From NCBI GenBank assembly GCA_945637645.1, contig CALZDK010000064.1, positions 1-10,080 on the forward strand: DNA of 10,080 nt. The letters run 5' to 3'. The stretch is from an uncultured Prevotella sp. (GTDB taxonomy: Bacteria; Bacteroidota; Bacteroidia; Bacteroidales; Bacteroidaceae). The notes below the pieces were generated by a model that saw nothing but the letters and a program-made list of their open reading frames with translations, did no database searches and was not told the origin of the DNA. A program made the position numbers and the translations under genes. Below are positions 1-6,870 of this stretch, piece after piece. The stretch's first letter is position 1. Every line of letters begins with the position of its first letter.

Positions 1-35
1 TTGTGGACAAGGCAAAAGAAGCCATGAAAGATTGA
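1..35 (+). CDS. C-terminal end of an unidentified gene entering from the left
   Basis: The third forward frame stays open from the window edge and ends at TGA 33-35, giving the tail VDKAKEAMKD. The lysine- and alanine-rich helical composition is plausible for a protein C-terminus. The other two forward frames give less protein-like peptides. An A-run follows the stop at once. The gene would be convergent with the hydrolase operon. Ten residues are too few to name a family, and the reading is only moderately secure. Confidence 0.4.
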   Translation, partial: VDKAKEAMKD

Positions 36-104
36 AAAAAAAAACACTCTGATTACAATGCAATGCGCTTATAGCCTTAGCAGACTACTTTTGCATTGCT
101 GAGG

Positions 105-128
105 GCACGACGTCAAATGAGGTCGTGT
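105..128. terminator. Weak stem-loop between convergent genes
   Basis: The arms GCACGAC (105-111) and GTCGTGT (122-128) pair over seven positions, one of them G-U, around a ten-base loop. The stem lies between the partial left-hand gene and the 3' end of the leftward hydrolase gene, where a shared terminator would be expected. No clean T-run follows on either strand, only an AT-rich stretch on the right, so the terminator role is an inference. Confidence 0.3.
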
Positions 129-144
129 GTCGGAATTTATTTAA

Positions 145-945
145 CTATTCTACCACCATGCCGTCGTGGGCGAGCTGAATATCGCTGGGCAACAGGCGGT
201 TTACCTCTTGGTGAAGACCAATGTCGTGGCAACTGTGGATGAGATAGGTTTGGGGAATTTTGGTACGACGAATGAAGTCGATTGCTTCATCAACGAGCAT
301 GTGAGAATGGTGGGGCTTGGTGAAGCGGAGAGCGTTCACAACAAGTATGTCGCTGCCTGTGGCATAGGGAAGCTCTGAGGTGGCGATGGTTTTCATGTCG
401 GTGATGTAGGTGAGGGAGTGAAGTGGGTGAGATGTTTGAAGGGTTTGAGAGGTTTTCTCTGTTATGCGGAAGGCGAGAATGGGGAGAGTGCCGTGCATCA
501 CGGTGAACGGCATTATGCCGAGATCGCCTATTTGAAACGACTCGTGGGGACGCACTACGTTGAGATTTATGGAAGGAACGCCAGGGTATTTGTTCTCCAC
601 AAAACAGTAGGGCATGTTGTGGCGGATATTGCGAGCAGAGGTCTCGTCGGCATATACCTCTATGTCACCGAAATGGCAGTAAGGGCGCAGGTCGTCCATG
701 CCTCCCACATGGTCGTAGTGGTGGTGGGTGATGAGTATGCCGTCAATCTTTCGGAAAGGCTGGGTGAGAATTTGTTCACGGAAGTCGGGACCGCAGTCGA
801 TGAGCAGGCGTGTGGAATGCGTTTCTACGAGCGCTGAACAGCGAAGACGCTTGTCGTGAGGGTCGGTGCTGCGGCAAACTTCGCATTGGCAGCCTATTAC
901 TGGTACACCACAACTGGTGCCTGTGCCGAGGAATGTAAGTTTCAT
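145..945 (-). CDS. PhnP-like metallo-beta-lactamase-fold hydrolase
   Basis: This is a cytoplasmic MBL-fold metallohydrolase of 266 residues, close to PhnP (a cyclic phosphate phosphodiesterase). The metal motif HxHxDH is at H74-H76-D78-H79 inside THHHYDHVGG. Further likely ligands are H151, D183 and H237 or H240. The N-terminus shows C19, C21 and C24 in GCQCEVC plus C36, resembling the structural zinc site of PhnP. No signal peptide is visible. The gene starts 4 bases after the murB stop and is the last of a three-gene operon. Its true substrate is unknown: PhnP belongs to phosphonate degradation, but no phn genes are near and Bacteroidales homologues are usually called only MBL-fold hydrolases. 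Residues about 164-178 are a repeat-encoded QT-rich insert. Family is secure, substrate open. Confidence 0.88.
   Translation of the reverse strand: MKLTFLGTGTSCGVPVIGCQCEVCRSTDPHDKRLRCSALVETHSTRLLIDCGPDFREQILTQPFRKIDGILITHHHYDHVGGMDDLRPYCHFGDIEVYADETSARNIRHNMPYCFVENKYPGVPSINLNVVRPHESFQIGDLGIMPFTVMHGTLPILAFRITEKTSQTLQTSHPLHSLTYITDMKTIATSELPYATGSDILVVNALRFTKPHHSHMLVDEAIDFIRRTKIPQTYLIHSCHDIGLHQEVNRLLPSDIQLAHDGMVVE
412..456 (-). repeat. In-frame degenerate 9-base repeat within the MBL hydrolase
   Basis: Read on the coding strand, successive nonamers run TCAAACCCT, TCAAACATC, TCACCCACT and TCACTCCCT, decaying toward the 3' side. They encode SQTLQTSHPLHSL at about residues 166-178, between the strand carrying H151 and the one carrying D183. 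The stretch is low in complexity compared with its surroundings. The same unit, in the same reading frame (CAA ACC, Gln-Thr), occurs in the phosphoethanolamine transferase at 8677-8712. Confidence 0.6.
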
Positions 946-949
946 GTCG

Positions 950-1966
950 CTATATAATATTTACTTCCGGATGTATCTCTATGCCGAATCTTTGTTTCAC
1001 GTCGTTACAGATGTCGTTGCAGAGGCTTACAACCTCGCTGCCTGTGGCTCCTCCACGGTTTACGAGCACTAAGGCCTGACGCGAGTGAACGCCAGCCCTG
1101 CCTACGGTGCGGCCTTTCCATCCACACTGGTCTATCATCCATCCTGCTGGAATTTTCACACTGTCGGCATCCACGTCATAGTGTGGCATGTTGGGATATT
1201 GGGCGGCAAGCTCGTCGTATTTCTCGCGGCTTACTACGGGATTCATGAAGAAGCTTCCGGCATTGCCCTCCACCTCAGGGTCGGGAAGTTTCTCACGTCG
1301 AATCTTTATTATCACGTCGCGAAGCTGCTGTGGAGTAGGGGAAAGCACTCCTTCCGACTGGAGCTCAGCGAGAATGTTTCCGTAGTCGAGCCGTGGCGTG
1401 AAAGACTTGCTCAGCCTATAGGTGACATGGGTTATGATGTAGCGTCCTTTCCATTCGGTCTTGAAGAGGCTCTGACGATAGCTATAGTGGCATTCTGCAT
1501 TGGCTATTTCCACCTTTCTGCCGCTTGCAATCTCCATTGCCTCCACCTTATATATAATATCCTTCACTTCCGCACCGTAGGCACCGATGTTCTGCACCGC
1601 CGATGCTCCCACCTCACCGGGAATGAGCGAGAGGTTTTCCGCTCCATACCATCCCTCGTCAACACAACGAGCCACGAAGTCGTCCCACACCTCTCCGCTG
1701 CCCACTCTGACGAGTACATGTTCTGTGGTATCTTGCGTTTTCTCGATGCCTTTTATGGCGGAGTGTATCACGGTGCCGTCGAAGTCTTTTGTCAACAGGA
1801 GGTTACTTCCTCCGCCGAGCACCATTATCGGATGGTCGGCATCGGTGAGGCTGTGGCAGAGTTCTTCCAACTGTTCCTCGGTGTCGAACTCCACAAACCT
1901 GCGGCAGTGTGCAACGATGCCGAAGGTGTTGTGGCTGAGAAGATTATAATGTCTAAAGTCTTTCAT
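950..1966 (-). CDS. murB: UDP-N-acetylenolpyruvoylglucosamine reductase
   Basis: MurB is the FAD- and NADPH-dependent cytoplasmic enzyme that reduces UDP-GlcNAc-enolpyruvate to UDP-MurNAc in peptidoglycan synthesis. The 338-residue product shows the FAD-binding GGGSN at 51-55, the IPGEVGASAVQNIGAYG block at about 115-131, the type I YRQSLFK segment at about 163-169, GSFFMNP at 237-243 with the expected catalytic Ser at 238, and a C-terminal HPE with Glu at 334. Length and motifs fit E. coli-type (type I) MurB. I chose ATG 1966-1964 because it overlaps the TGA of the upstream lipoprotein gene as ATGA, and because MKDFRHYNLLSHNTFGI is a natural MurB start. An ATG eight codons upstream (1990) is possible but would lie inside the upstream gene. 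Confidence 0.95.
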   Translation of the reverse strand: MKDFRHYNLLSHNTFGIVAHCRRFVEFDTEEQLEELCHSLTDADHPIMVLGGGSNLLLTKDFDGTVIHSAIKGIEKTQDTTEHVLVRVGSGEVWDDFVARCVDEGWYGAENLSLIPGEVGASAVQNIGAYGAEVKDIIYKVEAMEIASGRKVEIANAECHYSYRQSLFKTEWKGRYIITHVTYRLSKSFTPRLDYGNILAELQSEGVLSPTPQQLRDVIIKIRREKLPDPEVEGNAGSFFMNPVVSREKYDELAAQYPNMPHYDVDADSVKIPAGWMIDQCGWKGRTVGRAGVHSRQALVLVNRGGATGSEVVSLCNDICNDVKQRFGIEIHPEVNII

Positions 1967-2799
1967 TCGCTGAGTTTTGTGAGCAACCATTTGTCTCCTT
2001 GTCGCTTAAATGTTAGCTCCATTTCGAGACCGTTAGCAATGCCTCTGAGCACAAATATCTTTTGATTGCCAGGTTTGCTGTCCTCTCCATAGATAATGTT
2101 GTAGATGGTTTCCTTTGGCAGTTCCGGGGCGAAGGCAGGCCAAGTCTCTGGCGTGAGCAGGCCTTCCATCTGGCTGAAATCGTCGTCGGGGTCTGGACCT
2201 GAGAACTGAACAGGGTCGTTGATGCTCTCAGCCTGGAAAGTGCTGTCGGTAACGAATTTCTCGTAGAAAGTGAGGAATGAGGCGTTGCGGTTCTGATATA
2301 GCGGCCGGTAGTTTATCGACTGCATGGTCCAGAGTCCGCCTATGCGGTCGAAGACATACTGCTTCACGGTCTTTATGCCGAAGGTTATCTTCTCCACCAC
2401 GACATGGTTTATCGAGGTGTCCTTCACCACGTTCATCTGTCGGCGGTTGTCGAAGATGAGAGTGTAGAAGCCCTGACGCATGAAGAAATGGTCGGTCTTC
2501 CATTTTGCCTTGCTTAAAGTGTCGGTCTTTCCGCCCCTTGTCACTTCGAGCGGAAACTTAATTCGCTTCTGCTGCAGCTTTCGGTTGGCAGCGAAGTTGA
2601 AAAAGAAGTCGTCGAACAACTCGTCGGCAGCCTTTGGCATAGGAGTCTCGGAGATGAGCTGTTCCATGGTATCGACAGCCACAGTATCCTGAATGCTGTC
2701 GGAGTCTGTAGGGAGGGTTTCTGTTCCCTCCGTCTTGTTTCCCTTGCAGGAGAACATCAACGCTAAAAAAGCGAGAAAAGCTACTAAAATCTTCTTCAT
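1963..2799 (-). CDS. DUF4348 family lipoprotein
   Basis: The 278-residue product is a predicted lipoprotein. After MKK comes a hydrophobic stretch ending in LMFSC, so Cys18 would be lipidated. An acidic Thr/Asp-rich linker covers about 19-57. The main domain opens at about 59 with ELFDDFFFNFAANRKLQQ, which I recognise as the start of DUF4348, a Bacteroidota-restricted family of unknown function. The C-terminal part ends in a beta-rich ELTFKRQGDKWLLTKL. It is first in the operon with murB and the hydrolase, with the ATGA overlap linking its translation to murB. A TAnnTTTG box lies 38 bases upstream. An envelope role is inferred from lipidation and the murB neighbour; no biochemical function can be given. 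Confidence 0.85.
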   Translation of the reverse strand: MKKILVAFLAFLALMFSCKGNKTEGTETLPTDSDSIQDTVAVDTMEQLISETPMPKAADELFDDFFFNFAANRKLQQKRIKFPLEVTRGGKTDTLSKAKWKTDHFFMRQGFYTLIFDNRRQMNVVKDTSINHVVVEKITFGIKTVKQYVFDRIGGLWTMQSINYRPLYQNRNASFLTFYEKFVTDSTFQAESINDPVQFSGPDPDDDFSQMEGLLTPETWPAFAPELPKETIYNIIYGEDSKPGNQKIFVLRGIANGLEMELTFKRQGDKWLLTKLSE

Positions 2800-2837
2800 T
2801 TTTACTACGGAAACTGTGTCCGCCTCTCAAATTTCGG

Positions 2838-2845
2838 CAAAAGTA
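2838..2845 (-). promoter_or_regulatory. -7 box of the leftward lipoprotein-murB-hydrolase operon
   Basis: The minus strand reads TACTTTTG, an exact match to the Bacteroidota -7 consensus TAnnTTTG, 38 bases before the lipoprotein ATG. No good TTTG/TTG -33 box is visible at the usual distance. It lies back to back with the pheS promoter in a 123-base divergent spacer. Confidence 0.6.
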
Positions 2846-2888
2846 CAACTTTATTTTGATAAAATGCTCTTTTTTCCCACAAAAATAT

Positions 2889-2896
2889 TACCTTTG
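2889..2896 (+). promoter_or_regulatory. -7 box of the pheS operon
   Basis: TACCTTTG matches TAnnTTTG exactly and lies 26 bases before the pheS ATG, implying a very short leader. That leaves no room for a T-box or an attenuator. The expected -33 region is T-rich but lacks a TTG. Confidence 0.6.
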
Positions 2897-2922
2897 CACC
2901 AAATTTTTTAAATATCTCAAAA

Positions 2923-3963
2923 ATGATACTCGAAAAGATAGCACAACTTCTCGAAGAAGTGAAGAATATGAACGCCAGCAACGCTGACGAGATAGAGGCC
3001 CTGCGCCTTAAGTATCTCAGCAAAAAAGGTGAGATAACAGCACTCATGGCAGACTTCCGCAACGTGCCCGCCGAACAGAAAAAAGAGGTGGGAATAAAAA
3101 TCAACGAGCTGAAGCAGACAGCACTCGACCGCATCAACGAGCTGAAGGAGCAACAGGAGAGCGGCGAGGGCGAGGCGCTGAACATCGACCTTACTCGTAC
3201 ACCTTACCCGGTGAAGTTAGGAACACGCCATCCGCTGACAATTGTTACAAACGAGATTATCGACATCTTCTCACGCATGGGCTTTGTGCTTGCCGACGGT
3301 CCTGAGGTGGAGGACGACCTCCACGTGTTCACAAAGATGAACTTCGCCGCCGATCATCCAGCCCGCGACATGCAGGACACATTCTTCGTTGAGCAGAGCC
3401 AGACAGGCGACGTGACGAAGAACATCCTCCTCCGCTCTCACACCAGCTCGGTGCAGGCAAGGGTGATGGAGACTTCACAGCCTCCTATCCGCATCATCTG
3501 CCCCGGACGCGTATATCGCAACGAGGCAATAACCGCCCGCGCCCACTGTTTCTTCCATCAGGTGGAGGGACTCTACATAGACAAGAATGTGTCGTTCACC
3601 GACCTGAAGCAGGTTTTGTTGTCGTTTGCCCGCGAGATGTTCGGCGCCGACACAAAAATCCGCCTTCGTCCAAGTTATTTCCCGTTCACCGAGCCAAGTG
3701 CCGAGATGGACATCTCGTGCCACATCTGCGGCGGCAAGGGCTGCGGATTCTGCAAACACACCGGATGGGTGGAGATATTGGGTTGCGGAATGGTCGATCC
3801 CAACGTGCTTGAGCAGTGCGGCATAGACAGCAAGGTCTATACCGGCTATGCTTTCGGCATGGGCGTTGAGCGAATCACAAACCTGAAATATCGTGTTAGC
3901 GACCTACGCATGTTCTCGGAGAACGACACCCGATTCCTGAAAGAGTTTGAGGCTGCCAATTAA
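2923..3963 (+). CDS. pheS: Phenylalanyl-tRNA synthetase alpha subunit
   Basis: PheS is the catalytic alpha subunit of the cytoplasmic alpha2-beta2 enzyme that charges tRNA-Phe. The 346-residue product begins with the tRNA-binding coiled-coil region (about 1-85). The class II core follows: motif 1 near HPLTIVTNEI at 103, motif 2 GRVYRNE at 195-201 leading to HCFFHQVEG at 208-216, and motif 3 FGMGVERI at 311-318. Ala310 in YAFGMG corresponds to the Phe-pocket alanine (A294 in E. coli). A CxxC-x4-CxxC insert (C266, C269, C274, C277) sits between FTEPSAEMDI and GWVEILGCGMV, where the E. coli protein has a short link; this insert is usual in Bacteroidota as I know the family. The beta subunit gene pheT is not in this window. 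Confidence 0.97.
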   Translation: MILEKIAQLLEEVKNMNASNADEIEALRLKYLSKKGEITALMADFRNVPAEQKKEVGIKINELKQTALDRINELKEQQESGEGEALNIDLTRTPYPVKLGTRHPLTIVTNEIIDIFSRMGFVLADGPEVEDDLHVFTKMNFAADHPARDMQDTFFVEQSQTGDVTKNILLRSHTSSVQARVMETSQPPIRIICPGRVYRNEAITARAHCFFHQVEGLYIDKNVSFTDLKQVLLSFAREMFGADTKIRLRPSYFPFTEPSAEMDISCHICGGKGCGFCKHTGWVEILGCGMVDPNVLEQCGIDSKVYTGYAFGMGVERITNLKYRVSDLRMFSENDTRFLKEFEAAN

Positions 3964-3990
3964 ACATTGAAGACAGGCAGCTTTCAACCT

Positions 3991-5238
3991 ATGAAGGATC
4001 GTCTTTTTACACGCAGCTACATCTTTATATTAGCAGCCAATTTCCTGATGTTTTTCGGATTTTGGCTGCTAATACCTATTTTGCCTTTCTATCTTACAGA
4101 GACGTTCAACTGTCCGCAGTCGATACTTGGAGCCATTCTCAGCTGCTACACGGTGAGCTGCCTTGCTGTGCGTCCGTTCTCAGGATTTCTGATGGACAAG
4201 TTTCCTCGCAAGCCAATCTACATCTTCTGCTATTTCCTCTGCACGGCGATGCTGACGAGCTACATTTTCGCCGCCACACTGACGTGGTTTATCATCCTGC
4301 GCGCCATTCATGGCTTCGCTTTCGGAGGAGTGACAGTTGGTGGAAACACGCTCTGTGTGGATATTATGCCAAGCAGCAGGCGAGGCGAAGGATTGGGCTA
4401 CTACGGTCTTATGAACAACACGGCAATGGCTTTAGGACCAATGACAGGACTCTTCATGCATGGACATTTTGCCTATAACGAGATATTCCTCATCGGTATG
4501 GGGGTTAGCAGCGTAGGTTTGATGTGCGCGTTGGCTGTGAAAGCGAAGAAGAAGGGTGGGGAGAGGTCCATTTCCAATCCTTCCTCAGGAAGGGGAACTT
4601 TGTCGAGGAGCGAGGAGCGAGGAGTCAGAATAGTGTCACTCGACCGCTTCATTCTGTTGAAAGGCATTCCGGTGAGCATCGCCTTGCTGCTGCTGTCCAT
4701 ACCTTACGGGGCAACAACAAACTTCGTGGCAATGTATGCCTCAGAGATAAGCCTCAATGTGCCAACGGGATTTTTCTTCACGCTGATGGCTGCAGGAATG
4801 GGTTTCTCGCGTATTATTGCCGGGAAGCAGGTGGATAGAGGATATGTGACGCAGTGTATCCATGTGGGCTACTATCCTGTTATTGTGGCTTTCCTGATGC
4901 TCGGTTTGTGCCGTTTTGTTGTGGCAGGCCATATTGCTGTTGCCACTGCGATGTTCTACACCGTGCCCGCACTTCTCGGCATAGGTTTCGGCATTATGTT
5001 CCCAGCCATGAACACTCTCTACATAAATCTTGCGCGACACGACCAGCGAGCCACGGCAACGAGCACTTATCTTACGGCATGGGATGTGGGCATAGGCATA
5101 GGAGTGACGGCGAGTGGAGTGATAGCCCAGCATTTCACGTTCTATATGGTCTATCTCGTAGGCTCCGCCATCTGCACCATCTCGCTGCTGATATTCACAT
5201 TTAAGGTCACTCCACATTATAATAAGTATAAGAGGTGA
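3991..5238 (+). CDS. Major facilitator superfamily transporter, drug-efflux (DHA1) type
   Basis: This is a 12-TM inner-membrane secondary transporter of 415 residues. Motif A is GFLMDKFPRK with Gly65, Asp69 and Arg73 in the TM2-3 loop. A TM4 arginine is in ILRAIHG (Arg104). A motif-C-like glycine/proline stretch (ALGPMTG, ending at about 153) in TM5 is typical of proton-coupled exporters. The substrate cannot be read from sequence. I chose ATG 3991; a TTG at 3967 would add eight residues (MKTGSFQP) that look unlike an MFS N-terminus. The gene follows pheS by 27 bases and precedes recX by 13, so it is probably cotranscribed. Residues about 188-214, in the central TM6-7 loop, are a polar low-complexity insert made by repeats. 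Family is secure, substrate unknown. Confidence 0.9.
   Translation: MKDRLFTRSYIFILAANFLMFFGFWLLIPILPFYLTETFNCPQSILGAILSCYTVSCLAVRPFSGFLMDKFPRKPIYIFCYFLCTAMLTSYIFAATLTWFIILRAIHGFAFGGVTVGGNTLCVDIMPSSRRGEGLGYYGLMNNTAMALGPMTGLFMHGHFAYNEIFLIGMGVSSVGLMCALAVKAKKKGGERSISNPSSGRGTLSRSEERGVRIVSLDRFILLKGIPVSIALLLLSIPYGATTNFVAMYASEISLNVPTGFFFTLMAAGMGFSRIIAGKQVDRGYVTQCIHVGYYPVIVAFLMLGLCRFVVAGHIAVATAMFYTVPALLGIGFGIMFPAMNTLYINLARHDQRATATSTYLTAWDVGIGIGVTASGVIAQHFTFYMVYLVGSAICTISLLIFTFKVTPHYNKYKR
4555..4624 (+). repeat. In-frame insert of palindrome plus 3 x CGAGGAG heptamer in the MFS gene
   Basis: A G-rich stretch (4555-4567) is followed by the near-perfect palindrome CCTTCCT-C-AGGAAGG (4579-4593) and by three exact tandem copies of CGAGGAG (4604-4624). 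The copies encode SRSEERG in frame. Three heptamers make 21 bases, so the reading frame is kept. The location is the cytoplasmic loop between the two MFS half-bundles, which tolerates variable length. Confidence 0.7.
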
Positions 5239-5251
5239 GAGAAAAGAAGCT

Positions 5252-5728
5252 ATGACAGAAGAACAGGCACTGCAGAAACTGGCTGCACTTTGCTCACAGG
5301 CTGAGCACTGCACCCACGAAATGAATGAGAAAATGGACCGTTGGGGCATCGAGGCCGACGCCCAGGAACGGATAGTGGAATATCTCGTCAACAACCGATA
5401 TGTTGACGACCGTCGCTATGCCCGGTCCTTTGTCAACGACAAACTGAAATACAACAAATGGGGACGGCGCAAGATAGAACAGGCTCTGTGGCTGAAACAT
5501 TTGGACAAGGCTGTGATGCAGGAAGCTCTCGACGACATCGACGAGGCAGACTGGATAAGTGTGCTCCGGCCACTGCTGCAAAGCAAACGCCGAACCACCA
5601 AAGCCGACAGCGACTACGAAATGAACACAAAACTCTTCCGCTACGCCATGAGCCGTGGATTCAGAGTGGAGGAGATAAGGAAATGTATCGACTGCGACGA
5701 CATCGACGTGGACGAGGAAGAAGAATGA
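5252..5728 (+). CDS. recX: RecX family regulator of RecA
   Basis: RecX binds RecA filaments and modulates recombination and the SOS response. The 158-residue, all-helical protein has the family hallmark YVDDRRYARSFVNDK at 50-64 followed by KWGRRKIEQAL at 69-79. The last three-helix repeat ends in LFRYAMSRGFRVEEIRKCI at 128-146. Length is normal for the family. The C-terminal tail is strikingly acidic (DCDDIDVDEEEE, 147-158). It begins 13 bases after the MFS stop and ends just before a stem-loop, so it is probably last in the pheS-MFS-recX operon. recA is not nearby, and no LexA-type operator was seen. Confidence 0.92.
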   Translation: MTEEQALQKLAALCSQAEHCTHEMNEKMDRWGIEADAQERIVEYLVNNRYVDDRRYARSFVNDKLKYNKWGRRKIEQALWLKHLDKAVMQEALDDIDEADWISVLRPLLQSKRRTTKADSDYEMNTKLFRYAMSRGFRVEEIRKCIDCDDIDVDEEEE

Positions 5729-5756
5729 GAAAACCAAATGTTTAAAATTGGTTTTC
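5729..5756 (+). terminator. Stem-loop ending the pheS-MFS-recX operon
   Basis: A perfect 9-bp inverted repeat, GAAAACCAA / TTGGTTTTC with a ten-base loop, begins one base after the recX stop. It is AT-rich and lacks a long T-tract after the stem, although the right arm itself holds TTTT. Position and symmetry fit a terminator; strength is uncertain. Confidence 0.5.
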
Positions 5757-5791
5757 AATAGTTAGAAAAACATATAAATTCAGACATATTG

Positions 5792-5822
5792 TTGCTTTTT
5801 GCAGATAAAGGTGCTAATTTTG
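5792..5822 (+). promoter_or_regulatory. Promoter of the PCMD-domain gene
   Basis: TTG at 5792-5794 (-33 region) and TAATTTTG at 5815-5822 (-7 consensus TAnnTTTG) are separated by 20 bases, the same spacing as in the promoter at 10047-10077. It lies 27 bases before ATG 5850. Its position downstream of the TTG at 5799 argues against using that earlier in-frame start. Confidence 0.65.
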
Positions 5823-5849
5823 CGCTACGGAAACAAAAATGCAAAAAGT

Positions 5850-6800
5850 ATGAAACATTTCTTTAGCACAATATGTCTTTCATTCACGCTTCTCCACGCC
5901 TTTGCGCAGGAGAAAGTGGTTGCGCTGAAATATGGCGACATGGACTCGTGGGTGACGCGAACCATTCATGAGTCGGCTGTTATTGGCGGCGACGACAAAA
6001 CCCTTTATGAAGTAGGTCCAAACAAACACATCGACGGCAACAATCCCTATCGCAACCTGGGAAACTCGCCGTGGGGCACGTCTAACGTGATGGCAAAGGT
6101 GTCGGGAATAGTGAAGACCAACAACACCGTCTATCGCGAGAAACGTGGCAACGGATATTGTGCCCGATTGGAAACTCACATAGAGAGGGTAAAAGTGCTC
6201 GGATTGGTCAACATCAATGTGCTTGCAGCCGGTTCGCTATTCCTTGGCGACATGACGGAACCTATTACAGGAACGAAAAACGGCGAGAAATACCAAAACT
6301 GGGGAGTGCCGTTCAACACACGCCCCAAGGCTCTGCGCTTCGACTTCAGGTTTAAGTCGAGCGGTGAGCCTAACCGCATAAAACTCACCGGTTTTGGAGG
6401 CAGCAATGAGGTGAAGGGCAAAGACAAGGCAATAGTTCTCTTTCTGCTGCAGAAACGCACGGAAGACAATTCCGGAAACATCACGGCAAAACGTGTTGGC
6501 ACTATGGTGGTGACTTACGACAAGTCAACCAACGGCTGGACAAATGGCGCAACCTACGAGATTCTCTACGGCGACATAAGAAAAAACCCGAAATACAACG
6601 CCGAGACAATGAAACTGCGTTCCGTTGACTACGCCCGAAACTCCAAGGGAAAGAACGTGCTCGTGAAAGAAACAGGCTGGGCTACCGCAAACGAAACCCC
6701 AACCCACATGCTCCTGCAGTTTACGTCAAGCCACGGTGGAGCATACATTGGTTCGCCGGGAAACACTTTGTGGATAGACAATGTGAGGCTGGTGTATTAA
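5850..6800 (+). CDS. Secreted PCMD-domain (putative carbohydrate metabolism) protein
   Basis: The 316-residue product starts with a signal peptide: MKHFF, a hydrophobic core and AFA before Gln20, giving a probable signal peptidase I cut after Ala19. The rest is a beta-rich domain that matches the PCMD (putative carbohydrate metabolism domain) pattern by eye. It has an early YGDMDSWVTR (28-37), a middle section with W, G and PKALRFDFRFKSSGEP, and the closing strands HMLLQFTSSHGG ... TLWIDNVRLVY. PCMD proteins are Bacteroidota exported proteins, often in glycan or surface clusters; their activity is not established. I chose ATG 5850 over TTG 5799 because a promoter box lies between them and the signal peptide starts here. 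No lipobox cysteine is present, unlike many relatives. The outer-membrane barrel gene follows after 70 bases. Confidence 0.75.
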   Translation: MKHFFSTICLSFTLLHAFAQEKVVALKYGDMDSWVTRTIHESAVIGGDDKTLYEVGPNKHIDGNNPYRNLGNSPWGTSNVMAKVSGIVKTNNTVYREKRGNGYCARLETHIERVKVLGLVNINVLAAGSLFLGDMTEPITGTKNGEKYQNWGVPFNTRPKALRFDFRFKSSGEPNRIKLTGFGGSNEVKGKDKAIVLFLLQKRTEDNSGNITAKRVGTMVVTYDKSTNGWTNGATYEILYGDIRKNPKYNAETMKLRSVDYARNSKGKNVLVKETGWATANETPTHMLLQFTSSHGGAYIGSPGNTLWIDNVRLVY

Positions 6801-6870
6801 TCGCTTTGCGGAATTTATGAAAAAAATTGATATATTCAAGTTCGTTGAAGCATGGTAAGTGAAGAATGAG

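Noticed and set aside
1085..2065. Long forward open frame (about 326 codons) opposite murB
   Set aside because: The reverse strand encodes MurB with all its motifs; the forward translation is rich in His and Cys with no family resemblance, so it is an antisense shadow.
2923..3963. Four-cysteine insert in PheS as a novelty
   Set aside because: The CxxC-x4-CxxC insert matches what I know of Bacteroidota PheS, so it is lineage-typical rather than new.
4741..5394. Reverse open frame (217 codons) across the MFS-recX junction
   Set aside because: It overlaps two well-supported forward genes and its translation has no recognisable motif.
6817..6858. 13-residue ORF (MKKIDIFKFVEAW) between the PCMD and barrel genes
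   Set aside because: It is too short to separate from chance and has no promoter box of its own.
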